Origin: SIAJ01 sp036266155
Lineage (GTDB): Bacteria; Planctomycetota; Planctomycetia; Gemmatales; Gemmataceae
NCBI GenBank assembly: GCA_036266155.1
Contig: DATANR010000241.1
Span: forward strand, 1 to 12,298
Direction: 5' to 3'
Length of the DNA stretch: 12,298 nt
Shown: positions 1 through 7,100 of the stretch, piece after piece
How the letters are laid out: each line of letters opens with the position of its first letter
Position numbering within the stretch: the stretch's first letter is position 1
Translations under genes and position numbers: made by a program
Notes under the pieces: generated by a model
Databases searched by the model: none
What the model was told of the DNA's origin: nothing
What the model saw: only the letters and a program-made list of their open reading frames with translations

Positions 1-17
1 TCCGCCACCTCATGGAG

Positions 18-1205
18 TCACGCCCGACACGCCGCGTGCTTCAGCGACTTCCATGCCCCGCCATCGGCGCTCGACGCCACCGCCTGCGTGATGAAGTTCA
101 TGCCATCGACGCCATCAAAGATGTTCGGATAGAGCGTGTCGCGTCCTTCGTGCTTCTCGCCGTTGGCACGCTGGATGATGGCGTCGTAGACGGCCCCATA
201 AATGTTCGCAAAGGCCTCGAAGAACGCCTCCGGATGACCCGACGGCAGTCGGCTCGATTGGCCCGCGAGTTTGCCGAGATACGGGCCGCCGGCGCGCGTG
301 TAGATCTTGTGGGCGTCGCCGTTGCGGCGGACAATCAGCTTGTTCGGCTCCTCCTGGTGCCATTCGAGCGCGCCCTTGGTGCCGTCGACTTCAATGAACA
401 AATCGTTCTCGCGGCCGTGGCTTACTTGCGAAGCGGTCACCGTTCCAAGGGCCCCGTTCGCGTAGCGGATCGCGGCGACACCGTAGTCGTCGAGTTTGCG
501 GCCGCTCTCGAAGGTCTTCAGCACGCACGAGATCTGATCGGGGATCAAGCCCGTGATGAATCGACCCAGGTTGTACGCATGCGTGCCAATGTCGCCGAAG
601 CAGCCGGCGGCGCCGGACTTCGACGGATCGGTTCGCCACGCCGCCTGCTTCTGATTGTCGGCCTCGAGTCGCGTGCGCAGCCAGCCCTGGATGTAGAAAG
701 AGCGAATACAGTTGATCTCGCCGAGTTCGCCGCTCAGCACCATCTCGCGCGCCTGGCGAACCAGCGGATAGCCGGTGTAGTTGTGCGTAACGCCGAACAC
801 GATACCGGTCTTCTTCACCACCTCCAGGAGCTGCTCAGCCTGCTTGAGGTCGAATGTCAACGGCTTATCGCAGATAACGTTGAATCCGGCTTCAGCAAAC
901 GTCTTGGCAATCTCGAAGTGCGTGTGGTTCGGTGTCGCGACAGAGACGAAGTCAACCTTATCGGCACGCTTGGCTTCTTGCTCGGCCATCTCCTTGAAGC
1001 TGCCGTACGCTCGCTCCGCCGGGATGTCGTAATCCGGCGCACTCGCCTTCGCCTTCGCCGGATCGTTCGACAGCGCACCGGCAACGAGCGCCGCTCGATT
1101 GTCGAGCACGCCCGCCGTCGCATGAACGCGGCCGATGAAGGCCCCCTGGCCGCCGCCAATCAGGCCCATGCGAAGCTTACGATTCAGCGGTGCGTTGGTC
1201 GGCAT
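18..1205 (-). CDS. Gfo/Idh/MocA family NAD(P)-dependent oxidoreductase
   Basis: Predicted 395-aa dehydrogenase of the Gfo/Idh/MocA family, whose members oxidise or reduce sugars, inositols and related polyols with NAD(P); the substrate cannot be read from sequence. Seen: an N-terminal Rossmann fold with the glycine-rich turn GLIGGGQGAFIG (residues 14-25); SVATPNHTH (88-96); CDKPLT (112-117), the family's E/D-K-P motif that contacts cofactor and substrate; and GDIGTHAYN (204-212), with H209 in the position of the usual catalytic histidine. The C-terminal half (about 140-370) fits the alpha/beta substrate-binding domain. Length is normal for the family. The ATG at 1205 is supported by GGAG (1213-1216) seven bases upstream. 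No signal peptide or Tat motif is evident, so it is probably cytoplasmic. It is last of the minus-strand genes here and is separated from the GlmU-like gene by a large palindrome, so it may have its own promoter. After its stop, AGGTGG (minus strand, about 4-9) may be the ribosome site of a further gene outside the window. Confidence 0.93.
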   Translation of the reverse strand: MPTNAPLNRKLRMGLIGGGQGAFIGRVHATAGVLDNRAALVAGALSNDPAKAKASAPDYDIPAERAYGSFKEMAEQEAKRADKVDFVSVATPNHTHFEIAKTFAEAGFNVICDKPLTFDLKQAEQLLEVVKKTGIVFGVTHNYTGYPLVRQAREMVLSGELGEINCIRSFYIQGWLRTRLEADNQKQAAWRTDPSKSGAAGCFGDIGTHAYNLGRFITGLIPDQISCVLKTFESGRKLDDYGVAAIRYANGALGTVTASQVSHGRENDLFIEVDGTKGALEWHQEEPNKLIVRRNGDAHKIYTRAGGPYLGKLAGQSSRLPSGHPEAFFEAFANIYGAVYDAIIQRANGEKHEGRDTLYPNIFDGVDGMNFITQAVASSADGGAWKSLKHAACRA

Positions 1206-1212
1206 GGCGAGT

Positions 1213-1216
1213 CTCC
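1213..1216 (-). promoter_or_regulatory. Shine-Dalgarno GGAG for the Gfo/Idh/MocA gene
   Basis: On the minus strand GGAG lies seven bases before the ATG at 1205. It sits immediately outside the palindromic repeat that begins at 1218, so the repeat lies in the 5' leader if transcription starts upstream of it. Confidence 0.5.
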
Positions 1217-1217
1217 A

Positions 1218-1319
1218 AGGTTGAAACCACGAAATTGACGAATGACACGAAAAGCAGAATCCCAGGTCTTCTGCTTTTTATCTTTTTCGTGCCATTCGTG
1301 TATTTCGTGGTTTCAACCT
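1218..1319. repeat. Long imperfect palindrome (REP-like intergenic element)
   Basis: A 102-bp inverted repeat fills the space between two minus-strand genes. The left arm starts AGGTTGAAACCACGAAAT and the right arm, read on the other strand, starts with the same 18 bases. The arms continue with ACGAATG and CACGAAAA and end in a perfect 10-bp stem (1250-1259 with 1269-1278) around a 9-nt loop (1260-1268). The right arm has about nine extra bases near 1279-1287. The 'cacgaaa/tttcgtg' theme recurs in intergenic palindromes of many environmental bacteria (general knowledge). Its translation yields spurious FVSFVNFVVSTL-like peptides. The element holds the TGA stop of the GlmU-like gene (1313-1315) inside its right arm. 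As RNA it would form a strong hairpin that could act as a terminator or mRNA stabiliser; that role is inference. Confidence 0.85.
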
Positions 1320-2587
1320 CTTCGAAGTCGCCGCAATTCCGCCTCGTGAATCGCCGTCCGACGTTGGCTGGCGCCGCGGTCGAATAGGCCCTTGTAAACA
1401 GCTCGATGAATGGTGGTGAACTCATCGCCGCGGCAACCGGTGACGCGGTCGGCGGCGTCGAAGAGTGCTTGTGGGTCGGGGCCGTCCATGACGCGGCCGT
1501 GATCGACCGTGCAGAAGCCGGGCACGTTCTTTGGTGTCAGTTGGCCGCACGGCAAGAGTTGCGCGTACGGCCCAATTACCGAACCCGCGTTGAGCTTGCA
1601 GCCGACGCCCGCCTTCACGTGGTCGCCGATGAACGCGCCGACCTTGCGGTGACCCGTGTCCACCGACCGACCGTCGAGCGTGACGCGCACATCGGCATAG
1701 TCGTTGCGCAAATCGCTTACATGGGTGCCGGCGCCCAGATTGACCCATTCGCCGACGTAACTGTGGCCCAGGAAACCCTCATGCGACTTGTTCGTGTTCG
1801 CCAGCACGATGCTCGCCGACACTTCGCCGCCGATGCGGCAGTTCGGACCGAGCGACGTGCCCGCGCGAATGTTGCCGCCGAACACCTGCGTACGCGGGCC
1901 GATGTGGCACGGACCTTCGAGACGAGTAAACGACGTCACGACGGCATCGCGATCAATGACCACCGGCCCATTTGTCGTGTCGGCGACGACGAACGGGTCG
2001 ACGCGCGCGGTCTCGTGAACGCACAGGGAACTCGATGGGCCGATCAGGGTCAGCGTCGAGGGATAGCCATGAACCTCGTCGCGCCGCAACTGCGGGAAGT
2101 CGGCGGCAATCTCGTCGCCGTTCCACTCGATCAAGTCCCACAGATGGCGCGCCATCCGGCCAACTGCGGGCCGTGTGTAAAGTCGCGTTCGCCATTGATG
2201 CAGACACTCGTCCAGGTTCTGCGGGCTCGCGTCAATGAGATCGTCCGGGGCGAGCACCGCATAAGCGACCTCGTCGCCCTGAAGCGCCACGAACGGCCCG
2301 TCCTTGGGAAGTTGAAAGCGTGGCGGCGGCACCCAGCGGGCGTTGACGAGTACGATCGGCCCACCGATAAGCCACGTGGACTCGTTGACTGAGAGATAGG
2401 GATGGTCCTGACTCGTCAGCTTGGCGAGATACGGCCGTACGAACGCCCCGACCGCCGTCGGCCGGATCGCACGGACCTGCTTTTCCAGAAGCGTGCTCAG
2501 ACCGCAGCGCAGGTTGAACGCCGGCCGCGGCGACGCAAGCGGTTCGAGCCCAACGACATGGGCGTCCTCAAAAGTACACAGGCGCAT
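1313..2587 (-). CDS. GlmU-like sugar-phosphate nucleotidyltransferase / left-handed beta-helix acetyltransferase-like protein
   Basis: Predicted 424-aa protein of the alternative bacterial GlmU type, a two-part protein thought to supply UDP-N-acetylglucosamine-like precursors for the cell envelope. Seen: an N-terminal part (about 1-180) with the family opening MRLCTFEDAHV and PAFNLRCGLSTLLEK, and later ARHLWDLIEWNGDEI; then, from about 185 to 350, hexapeptide repeats of a left-handed beta-helix, including GPCHIGPRTQVFGG, GTSLGPNCRIGGEVSASI, KSHEGFLGHSYVGEWVNLGAGT and VGAFIGDHVKAGVGCKLNAGSVIG. The start is placed at the ATG at 2587, which has AAGGG eight bases upstream and matches the usual family N-terminus; an ATG at 2605 would add six residues (MARAAR). 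The stop codon comes from the palindromic repeat at 1218-1319, and the final residues ELRRLRRG look like a tail changed by that insertion. Exact substrate and the number of active domains are inferred. Confidence 0.87.
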   Translation of the reverse strand: MRLCTFEDAHVVGLEPLASPRPAFNLRCGLSTLLEKQVRAIRPTAVGAFVRPYLAKLTSQDHPYLSVNESTWLIGGPIVLVNARWVPPPRFQLPKDGPFVALQGDEVAYAVLAPDDLIDASPQNLDECLHQWRTRLYTRPAVGRMARHLWDLIEWNGDEIAADFPQLRRDEVHGYPSTLTLIGPSSSLCVHETARVDPFVVADTTNGPVVIDRDAVVTSFTRLEGPCHIGPRTQVFGGNIRAGTSLGPNCRIGGEVSASIVLANTNKSHEGFLGHSYVGEWVNLGAGTHVSDLRNDYADVRVTLDGRSVDTGHRKVGAFIGDHVKAGVGCKLNAGSVIGPYAQLLPCGQLTPKNVPGFCTVDHGRVMDGPDPQALFDAADRVTGCRGDEFTTIHRAVYKGLFDRGASQRRTAIHEAELRRLRRG

Positions 2588-2623
2588 CCGTGCGGCCCTT
2601 GCCATCGAGGGTAGATCGGCGGA

Positions 2624-2652
2624 CTATATCCCGCCTCGGCAGGGGATACTAG
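2624..2652. repeat. Small hairpin in the leader of the GlmU-like gene
   Basis: TATCCC (2627-2632) and GGGATA (2643-2648) form a perfect 6-bp stem around a GC-rich 10-nt loop. A flanking CTA/TAG extends the symmetry with one bulge. It lies about 40 bases upstream of the chosen start of the GlmU-like gene. No U-run follows, so it need not be a terminator. No function can be assigned. Confidence 0.35.
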
Positions 2653-2661
2653 AGCGTTGCA

Positions 2662-2824
2662 TTTCAAAGAGCGCCAACAAAGAGCGCCACAGGTGTGCCG
2701 GGTTGGCGCCCTTTGAAAGAGCTTCTGACGCAATCAATGATCCGATAAATTGTTACGACGAAATCGAGAATTCAAAAACTGGTACAGAAACCCTGTCCAC
2801 CATCTGGTGATTCTGGCGCTCTTT
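2662..2824. repeat. AAAGAGCGCCA repeat cluster with inverted copies
   Basis: The 11-mer AAAGAGCGCCA occurs twice in direct orientation (2666-2676 and 2679-2689) and once perfectly inverted at 2814-2824. A near-perfect inverted copy lies at 2702-2718: GTTGGCGCCCTTTGAAA pairs with TTTCAAAGAGCGCCAAC at 2662-2678 with one mismatch in 17. The 17-bp arms enclose a 23-nt loop containing the second direct copy, so alternative pairings are possible. On the minus strand this is downstream of truB and upstream of the GlmU-like gene. It could be a terminator, a processing site, a protein-binding array or a mobile-element remnant; the sequence does not decide. Confidence 0.65.
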
Positions 2825-2851
2825 AGATTAACGACGTTGATTATATAACGC

Positions 2852-3712
2852 TCATTCAACCATTACTTTATCGGGGCGCAATCGGCCATTCGCGACGGTG
2901 CCGATCGCTACGAGGTGGCCGGCCTCATCTGTTGCCGCAACCGACCCTGCTCCATCCACATCGATCGCTTGTCCCATGCGGACGCAACGCGCCTGTTCGG
3001 CCGTGATCGCGATTGTTGGCAAATGGCCGACGGCCGTCGTCAGCGGCAATAACTTTGCTTGCGCCGCGGCCGCGTCAACATCCAGTGGAACGGCATTATC
3101 AACTGAAAAGGCGCCAATGCTCATTCGCCGAAGCTCGGTCACGTAGCCGCCGACGCCGAGCGCTTGTCCCAAATCGCGGGCAATCGAGCGGATGTATGTG
3201 CCCTTGCCACAAAAGACGTCGATCTCCAGGCTCGGCCAGAGATACTCGCGCATGTCAATCCGATCGATCCGCACCGGACGTGCGGTCAGTTTCACTTCCT
3301 CACCTTGCCGTGCCAGCGTGTGCGCCCGGCGACCTTCGACATGCGCTGCCGAGTATGCGGGTGGAACCTGTTCCACCGTTCCCACAAAGCGTGTCAGTGC
3401 GTCCCGAACGACGGACTCGTCCACGATGTCCGCAGTCGTGTTGACCGTGATCGTCCCATCCGCGTCGTCGGTATCGCTGGTGCCGCCGAGACGGATGCGC
3501 GTTCGGTACACCTTCGGCATCGCCTGCACATACTCGATAAGCCGGGTTGCCTGGCCGATCGCCAGGACAAGCACACCAGTGGCGAGCGGGTCGAGCGTGC
3601 CGGCGTGGCCGATCTTGGTCTTGCGTGGAAACCACTTCGCGGCGCGATCGACCGCGGCGCGACTGGTGATTCCCGATGGTTTGTCCAGTACCAGCAAACC
3701 GTGAAGACTCAT
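2852..3712 (-). CDS. truB: tRNA pseudouridine(55) synthase TruB
   Basis: Predicted 286-aa enzyme that converts uridine 55 in the T-loop of tRNAs to pseudouridine in the cytoplasm. Seen: the opening GLLVLDKPSGITS (residues 5-17); the catalytic motif KIGHAGTLDPLATGVL with the nucleophilic aspartate at D41; KVYRTRIRLGGTSDTDDADG; QVPPAYSAAHVEGRRAHTLARQGE; and CGKGTYIRSIARDLGQALG with GGYVTELRRMSIGAF, all family hallmarks in normal order. About 80 further residues follow as a short C-terminal extension. The ATG at 3712 fits the family N-terminus; an ATG at 3772 would add 20 unrelated residues. No Shine-Dalgarno sequence is visible before 3712. In many bacteria truB sits with rbfA and infB, but here it stands between the protease and GlmU-like genes, 95 bp from the protease stop, so it is probably transcribed on its own. 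Confidence 0.95.
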   Translation of the reverse strand: MSLHGLLVLDKPSGITSRAAVDRAAKWFPRKTKIGHAGTLDPLATGVLVLAIGQATRLIEYVQAMPKVYRTRIRLGGTSDTDDADGTITVNTTADIVDESVVRDALTRFVGTVEQVPPAYSAAHVEGRRAHTLARQGEEVKLTARPVRIDRIDMREYLWPSLEIDVFCGKGTYIRSIARDLGQALGVGGYVTELRRMSIGAFSVDNAVPLDVDAAAAQAKLLPLTTAVGHLPTIAITAEQARCVRMGQAIDVDGAGSVAATDEAGHLVAIGTVANGRLRPDKVMVE

Positions 3713-3743
3713 GAAGCGATGGTTTCGCTCGAAAAACTGTCGA

Positions 3744-3772
3744 ACTATCGGCTTGGGCAATTGAGTTTCCAA
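3744..3772 (-). promoter_or_regulatory. Candidate sigma-70-type promoter for truB
   Basis: On the minus strand TTGGAA (3767-3772) and GATAGT (3744-3749) are 17 bases apart, each matching four of six consensus bases. The implied start of transcription is roughly 25 bases before the truB ATG. This is a pattern match only. Confidence 0.3.
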
Positions 3773-3807
3773 GCAACTCCGTCTGCTCAGGCCGCCTCTG
3801 TTGGTTT

Positions 3808-6800
3808 CTATTGGTCCTCACTCAGCCCAAGCGTGGGGAGCGACGGGCTCACAAAAGAACTCGTCTTCGCCTTCGGCCGTTCGGCCGGCGCTTGGACGAC
3901 AACCGATGACGGTGTGGCGCTAACATTGCCTGTGGTTGTCGGCTCGGCTACCGGCATCGGCGCAATCACGACTGGCTGCTCATTCGGATCGATCGCGACG
4001 CCGAAAGACGGCGACTCGCTGATGGCTTCGTAGGCCGACGTCCCGCCGAATGGTGGGGCGATCACGGCGGGCGTGATGTAGAGGGCCCAGCTCAAGAGCT
4101 TGCCCGTGTCGCCGAGCCAGCCGTCTTCGATGACGAGTTTCCACGTGCCCCCGGCGTCTTCGCCGTCAAACACGCTGAGCGGCGACTCCGGACGGAACGC
4201 ACCCACGAACGGCGACGTGCCCGAGGCGATCGACAGGGTTGCCGCGTCGTCCATGATCGTGCGCACGTAGCCGGTGCCGCCGCCGCTGAATGGCCGCCGA
4301 TTAATGAGCTGTAGCGTCGTCCCCTTCGGCGAGACGAGACTGATCCGCAGGTCGGACGCGTAGGTGTGCGTGATGTTGAAGCCGACGCGGACATTGGCGA
4401 CCTTGGCCGCCGACTTGACGCTGATTGTCGCGGCGATCTGATTCGGATCGTAAACCGTTGTGCCCTTGCCATCGAGCAGGTTCTGGGCCTTGGTGGCGCG
4501 GAAAACGTCTTCCGTGGCCGTCAGTGTTTGCGTGTTTGCATCGACGGCCTTCTCCGCGAAGATCAGGTTGCCGTTCGTGTCGAGTGAACTGCCATTGATG
4601 TCGGCGAGCGCCGGCCCGATCGTCAATTTGTAATTGCCATGCACGAGCATCGGGTCGGTCTGGATGATGAACCGCGTGCTCGCCGCGCCGCCGGTCGGAA
4701 GGACCGACAGGACCTTGACGGACTTCCCGGTCGGCCCCGTCACTTTCACGTCCTTGGTGGAGAACGTGCTGGCCACGATCGGATTGCTGAAGTCGACCTG
4801 GAACCCTTCGGGCCAGGCGCCTTCAACGAACGCGAAATTCGCGGCCGTTACGGTCGGCGCCGCTTGCGGTGTATCAGTCGCCAGCGACAGCCGCCAGTTC
4901 ACGAGAGACCCGAACGCGCCGGCGGCGCCATCGGTGATCCGCAATTTCCAGATGCCCGCGGCCGGCAGACCGTTGAATGGCGCGAGGCCGCTTGCGGGCT
5001 GGAACGTGCCGGCAAACGGCGCCGTGCCCAGCTTGACCTGCACGCCAATCTGATCATCGAACCACGTTCCCTTGAGACCGTCGCCATTGAGCCCGGAGTT
5101 CAGGAAGATGGGAACCGTCGCATTGTTCGGCGCGACGAGTTCGAGCTTCAAGTCGGAATCGTACGGATGGTTGATCGTGACCTGGACGTTGACGTCGCGC
5201 ACGGTGAACACGTTGGTGACGGTGAGCGGGAAGTCGGTAGCGGCGTTGTCGGCAATCGAGCCGCCAGCACCTGTAAACGAGTACACGCCGCCGACGAATT
5301 GATCCACGCCGGCCTCGCCGCCGGTGCCATTGCCGTTGCCATCAAGGAAGCCGCCCGCCGACTTCAATGTCGGGGCGATGAAGACGCGGACGCCCGCAGT
5401 GCCGGTGAACGTCTGCTTCGGGAACGACACGTCCCAGTTGCGGCCGGTCGTGCCAATGGGCTTGACCTTGGCCTTTAGACTCGAGCCGTCGGTCCCGGTC
5501 ACCTTCACGGCAGGGCCGACCGTCTTGGGATCGACCGGCACGTTGAACCGCAGTTGTACATGGGACACGGTCCCATCCGCGGCATTGACCGGGCTGATTC
5601 CCAGCACTTGTGGCGGGCCGACCGGACCGAGGAGATTGGCCAGGTTGAGCCGTCCGCCAGAAACGGTGATGCCGGCCAGCGCGGGGATCGGCACCGTCGT
5701 CGCCAGCAATTGATCCTTGAGCTGCGCGACCGTCCAGTCGGGATGAGCCGCCTTGAGCAAGGCGAGCGCGCCGGAAACATGCGGCGTCGCCATCGATGTG
5801 CCGCTGAGAGTGGCGTATGACCCCAAGTTCAAGGAATAGGTGCTGTAGATCGAGCTGCCGGGCGCTCCGAGGTCGGCAGTGAGGGCGCCATAATTCGAGA
5901 ACGAAGACAGGGTGTCCGTGCGCGTCAGCGACGCGACCGAGACGATGTTGTCCAGATTGAAAGCGGACGGATAGTGCGGCGCCGTATCGTTGTTCACCGA
6001 GTCGTTGCCGGCGGCCGCGACGAAGATCTGACCCGCCTTGCCGGCGGCGGCGATGGCGTCCTTCAGCAAGTCGCTGTAGAAAGTCCCGCCCCAACTATTG
6101 CTGGAGATCTTGGCGCCCATCTTGATCGAATAATTGATCGCCTCGACTTCGTTGCTCGTGAAGGTGCTGCCGCTCGACCCGAAAATCTTGAGGGCCATGA
6201 GCTGGGCTTTCCACGCCACGCCGACGACACCGGTGTTGTTGTCGCCAACGGCCGCGATCGTGCCCGAGACGTGCGTGCCGTGGGACGGATTGTAATCGTC
6301 CATCGGATCACTGTCGTGATCGAAGAAGTCGTAGCCGTGGACGTCGTCGATGTAACCGTTGTGATCGTTGTCGATGCCGTCGCCAGCAATTTCGCCCGGA
6401 TTCGTCCAGATGTTCGCGGCCAGGTCCGGATGGTTGTAATCGATGCCGGTGTCGATCACCGCGACTTTCACGCTCGATGCATCGTGGCCGAAGTCCCAGC
6501 CCTCCGGAGCGTCGATGTCGGCATCGGGCACGCCGCTGCTTTGGCCGGTGTTGTTGAGGCCCCAGAGCGTGCCATCGGCATACTGCGGGTCTTGCGGTGT
6601 CACATCCAGGCTCGAAGCGTAATCCGGTTCGGCATAGAGCACGTTGGCCATCGCGCGATATTGGCTCACAGTCTGAGCGACGGTGGCGCCATTGGCAACC
6701 GGCACGGTGTACGCATTCAACCCGCCAAGCGAACGGACGCCCACGGCCGGCGCGAGCGCTACCGTCATCGGCTTCATGCGCACGATGATGTGGTCAGTCG

Positions 6801-6903
6801 CGTAACTGGGGCCGGGCAACGTCGCGTCCGGCACGGTTCGATCTTCGAGCGCTTCGGTTCGTAGCCGGAAGTTGCGGTCCGGGCGACGCTGACGGCGAGT
6901 CAT
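3808..6903 (-). CDS. Secreted subtilisin-family (S8) serine protease with two Ig-like/P-domain units
   Basis: Predicted 1031-aa extracellular serine endopeptidase. N-terminus: Arg-rich segment with the planctomycete-type motif LRTEALEDRTVP (14-25), no ordinary hydrophobic signal. Residues about 35-105 resemble a fervidolysin-like prodomain (DHIIVRMKP ... NVLYAEPDY). The S8 catalytic domain (about 113-425) shows D151 in VIDTGIDYNHPDL, H208 in HGTHVSGT, oxyanion N300 in AAAGND and S370 in SGTSMATPHVSGA, so the triad is complete. DGIDNDHNGYIDD (175-187) looks like a calcium loop. Then an Ig-like segment (about 430-515), a proprotein-convertase P domain (about 540-676), a second Ig-like segment (about 683-770), a second P domain (about 795-945) and a Pro/Ser/Thr-rich tail. 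Chosen ATG 6903 has AGAGGTG five bases upstream and puts the LEDR motif at the usual place; an ATG at 7053 would add 50 unlikely residues. Substrate unknown. Confidence 0.93.
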   Translation of the reverse strand: MTRRQRRPDRNFRLRTEALEDRTVPDATLPGPSYATDHIIVRMKPMTVALAPAVGVRSLGGLNAYTVPVANGATVAQTVSQYRAMANVLYAEPDYASSLDVTPQDPQYADGTLWGLNNTGQSSGVPDADIDAPEGWDFGHDASSVKVAVIDTGIDYNHPDLAANIWTNPGEIAGDGIDNDHNGYIDDVHGYDFFDHDSDPMDDYNPSHGTHVSGTIAAVGDNNTGVVGVAWKAQLMALKIFGSSGSTFTSNEVEAINYSIKMGAKISSNSWGGTFYSDLLKDAIAAAGKAGQIFVAAAGNDSVNNDTAPHYPSAFNLDNIVSVASLTRTDTLSSFSNYGALTADLGAPGSSIYSTYSLNLGSYATLSGTSMATPHVSGALALLKAAHPDWTVAQLKDQLLATTVPIPALAGITVSGGRLNLANLLGPVGPPQVLGISPVNAADGTVSHVQLRFNVPVDPKTVGPAVKVTGTDGSSLKAKVKPIGTTGRNWDVSFPKQTFTGTAGVRVFIAPTLKSAGGFLDGNGNGTGGEAGVDQFVGGVYSFTGAGGSIADNAATDFPLTVTNVFTVRDVNVQVTINHPYDSDLKLELVAPNNATVPIFLNSGLNGDGLKGTWFDDQIGVQVKLGTAPFAGTFQPASGLAPFNGLPAAGIWKLRITDGAAGAFGSLVNWRLSLATDTPQAAPTVTAANFAFVEGAWPEGFQVDFSNPIVASTFSTKDVKVTGPTGKSVKVLSVLPTGGAASTRFIIQTDPMLVHGNYKLTIGPALADINGSSLDTNGNLIFAEKAVDANTQTLTATEDVFRATKAQNLLDGKGTTVYDPNQIAATISVKSAAKVANVRVGFNITHTYASDLRISLVSPKGTTLQLINRRPFSGGGTGYVRTIMDDAATLSIASGTSPFVGAFRPESPLSVFDGEDAGGTWKLVIEDGWLGDTGKLLSWALYITPAVIAPPFGGTSAYEAISESPSFGVAIDPNEQPVVIAPMPVAEPTTTGNVSATPSSVVVQAPAERPKAKTSSFVSPSLPTLGLSEDQ

Positions 6904-6908
6904 GAAAT

Positions 6909-6915
6909 CACCTCT
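6909..6915 (-). promoter_or_regulatory. Strong Shine-Dalgarno AGAGGTG deciding the protease start
   Basis: On the minus strand AGAGGTGAT lies just before the ATG at 6903, with five bases between AGAGGTG and the ATG. It is a near-full match to the anti-Shine-Dalgarno complement and selects this ATG over the upstream one at 7053. Confidence 0.75.
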
Positions 6916-7010
6916 GGGGAATGAGCGGCAATGGCAGGCAAATAGGGGGCGGCGAGTCCAACTGCCAAACCAATACATCCGGCATCGACGAGTGTGACGG
7001 CCGAAAGTCG

Positions 7011-7040
7011 ATTTTAGTTTTACACTATTGGCATCGCCAA
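7011..7040 (-). promoter_or_regulatory. Candidate promoter for the protease in the divergent intergenic region
   Basis: On the minus strand TTGGCG (7035-7040) and TAAAAT (7011-7016) are 18 bases apart, in the most AT-rich part of the 197-bp gap between the divergent protease and esterase genes. It would give a leader of about 100 bases. No equally good pair was seen for the plus-strand esterase. Confidence 0.3.
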
Positions 7041-7100
7041 AGTAAGGGAACAATCAATTCTTCCGTCGCAACCCAACGGCGGCCAACCGGGTTTATCGTT

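Larger units (their letters stand above)
2588..2851. other. 264-bp intergenic region between truB and the GlmU-like gene, with repeat cluster
   Basis: The region is less GC-rich than its neighbours and holds no convincing gene. It carries a cluster of short repeats built on AAAGAGCGCCA and, nearer the GlmU-like start, a hairpin. Downstream of the truB stop the minus strand is AT-rich (TTATATAATCAACG). A TATAGT hexamer (minus strand, about 2623-2628) could be a -10 box for the GlmU-like gene, but no good -35 box stands 16-18 bases before it. Confidence 0.6.

Noticed and set aside
12..1238. 408-codon plus-strand frame opposite the Gfo/Idh/MocA gene
   Set aside because: Arg/Val/Leu-rich antisense shadow with no motif; the minus-strand product is a clear family member. 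The same holds for the frames at 1406-2392, 4639-5478 and 5974-6864.
1177..1425. 82-codon minus-strand frame containing FVSFVNFVVSTL
   Set aside because: It is translation of the palindromic repeat, a known source of spurious small proteins; it also overlaps the GlmU-like gene and the Gfo/Idh/MocA start.
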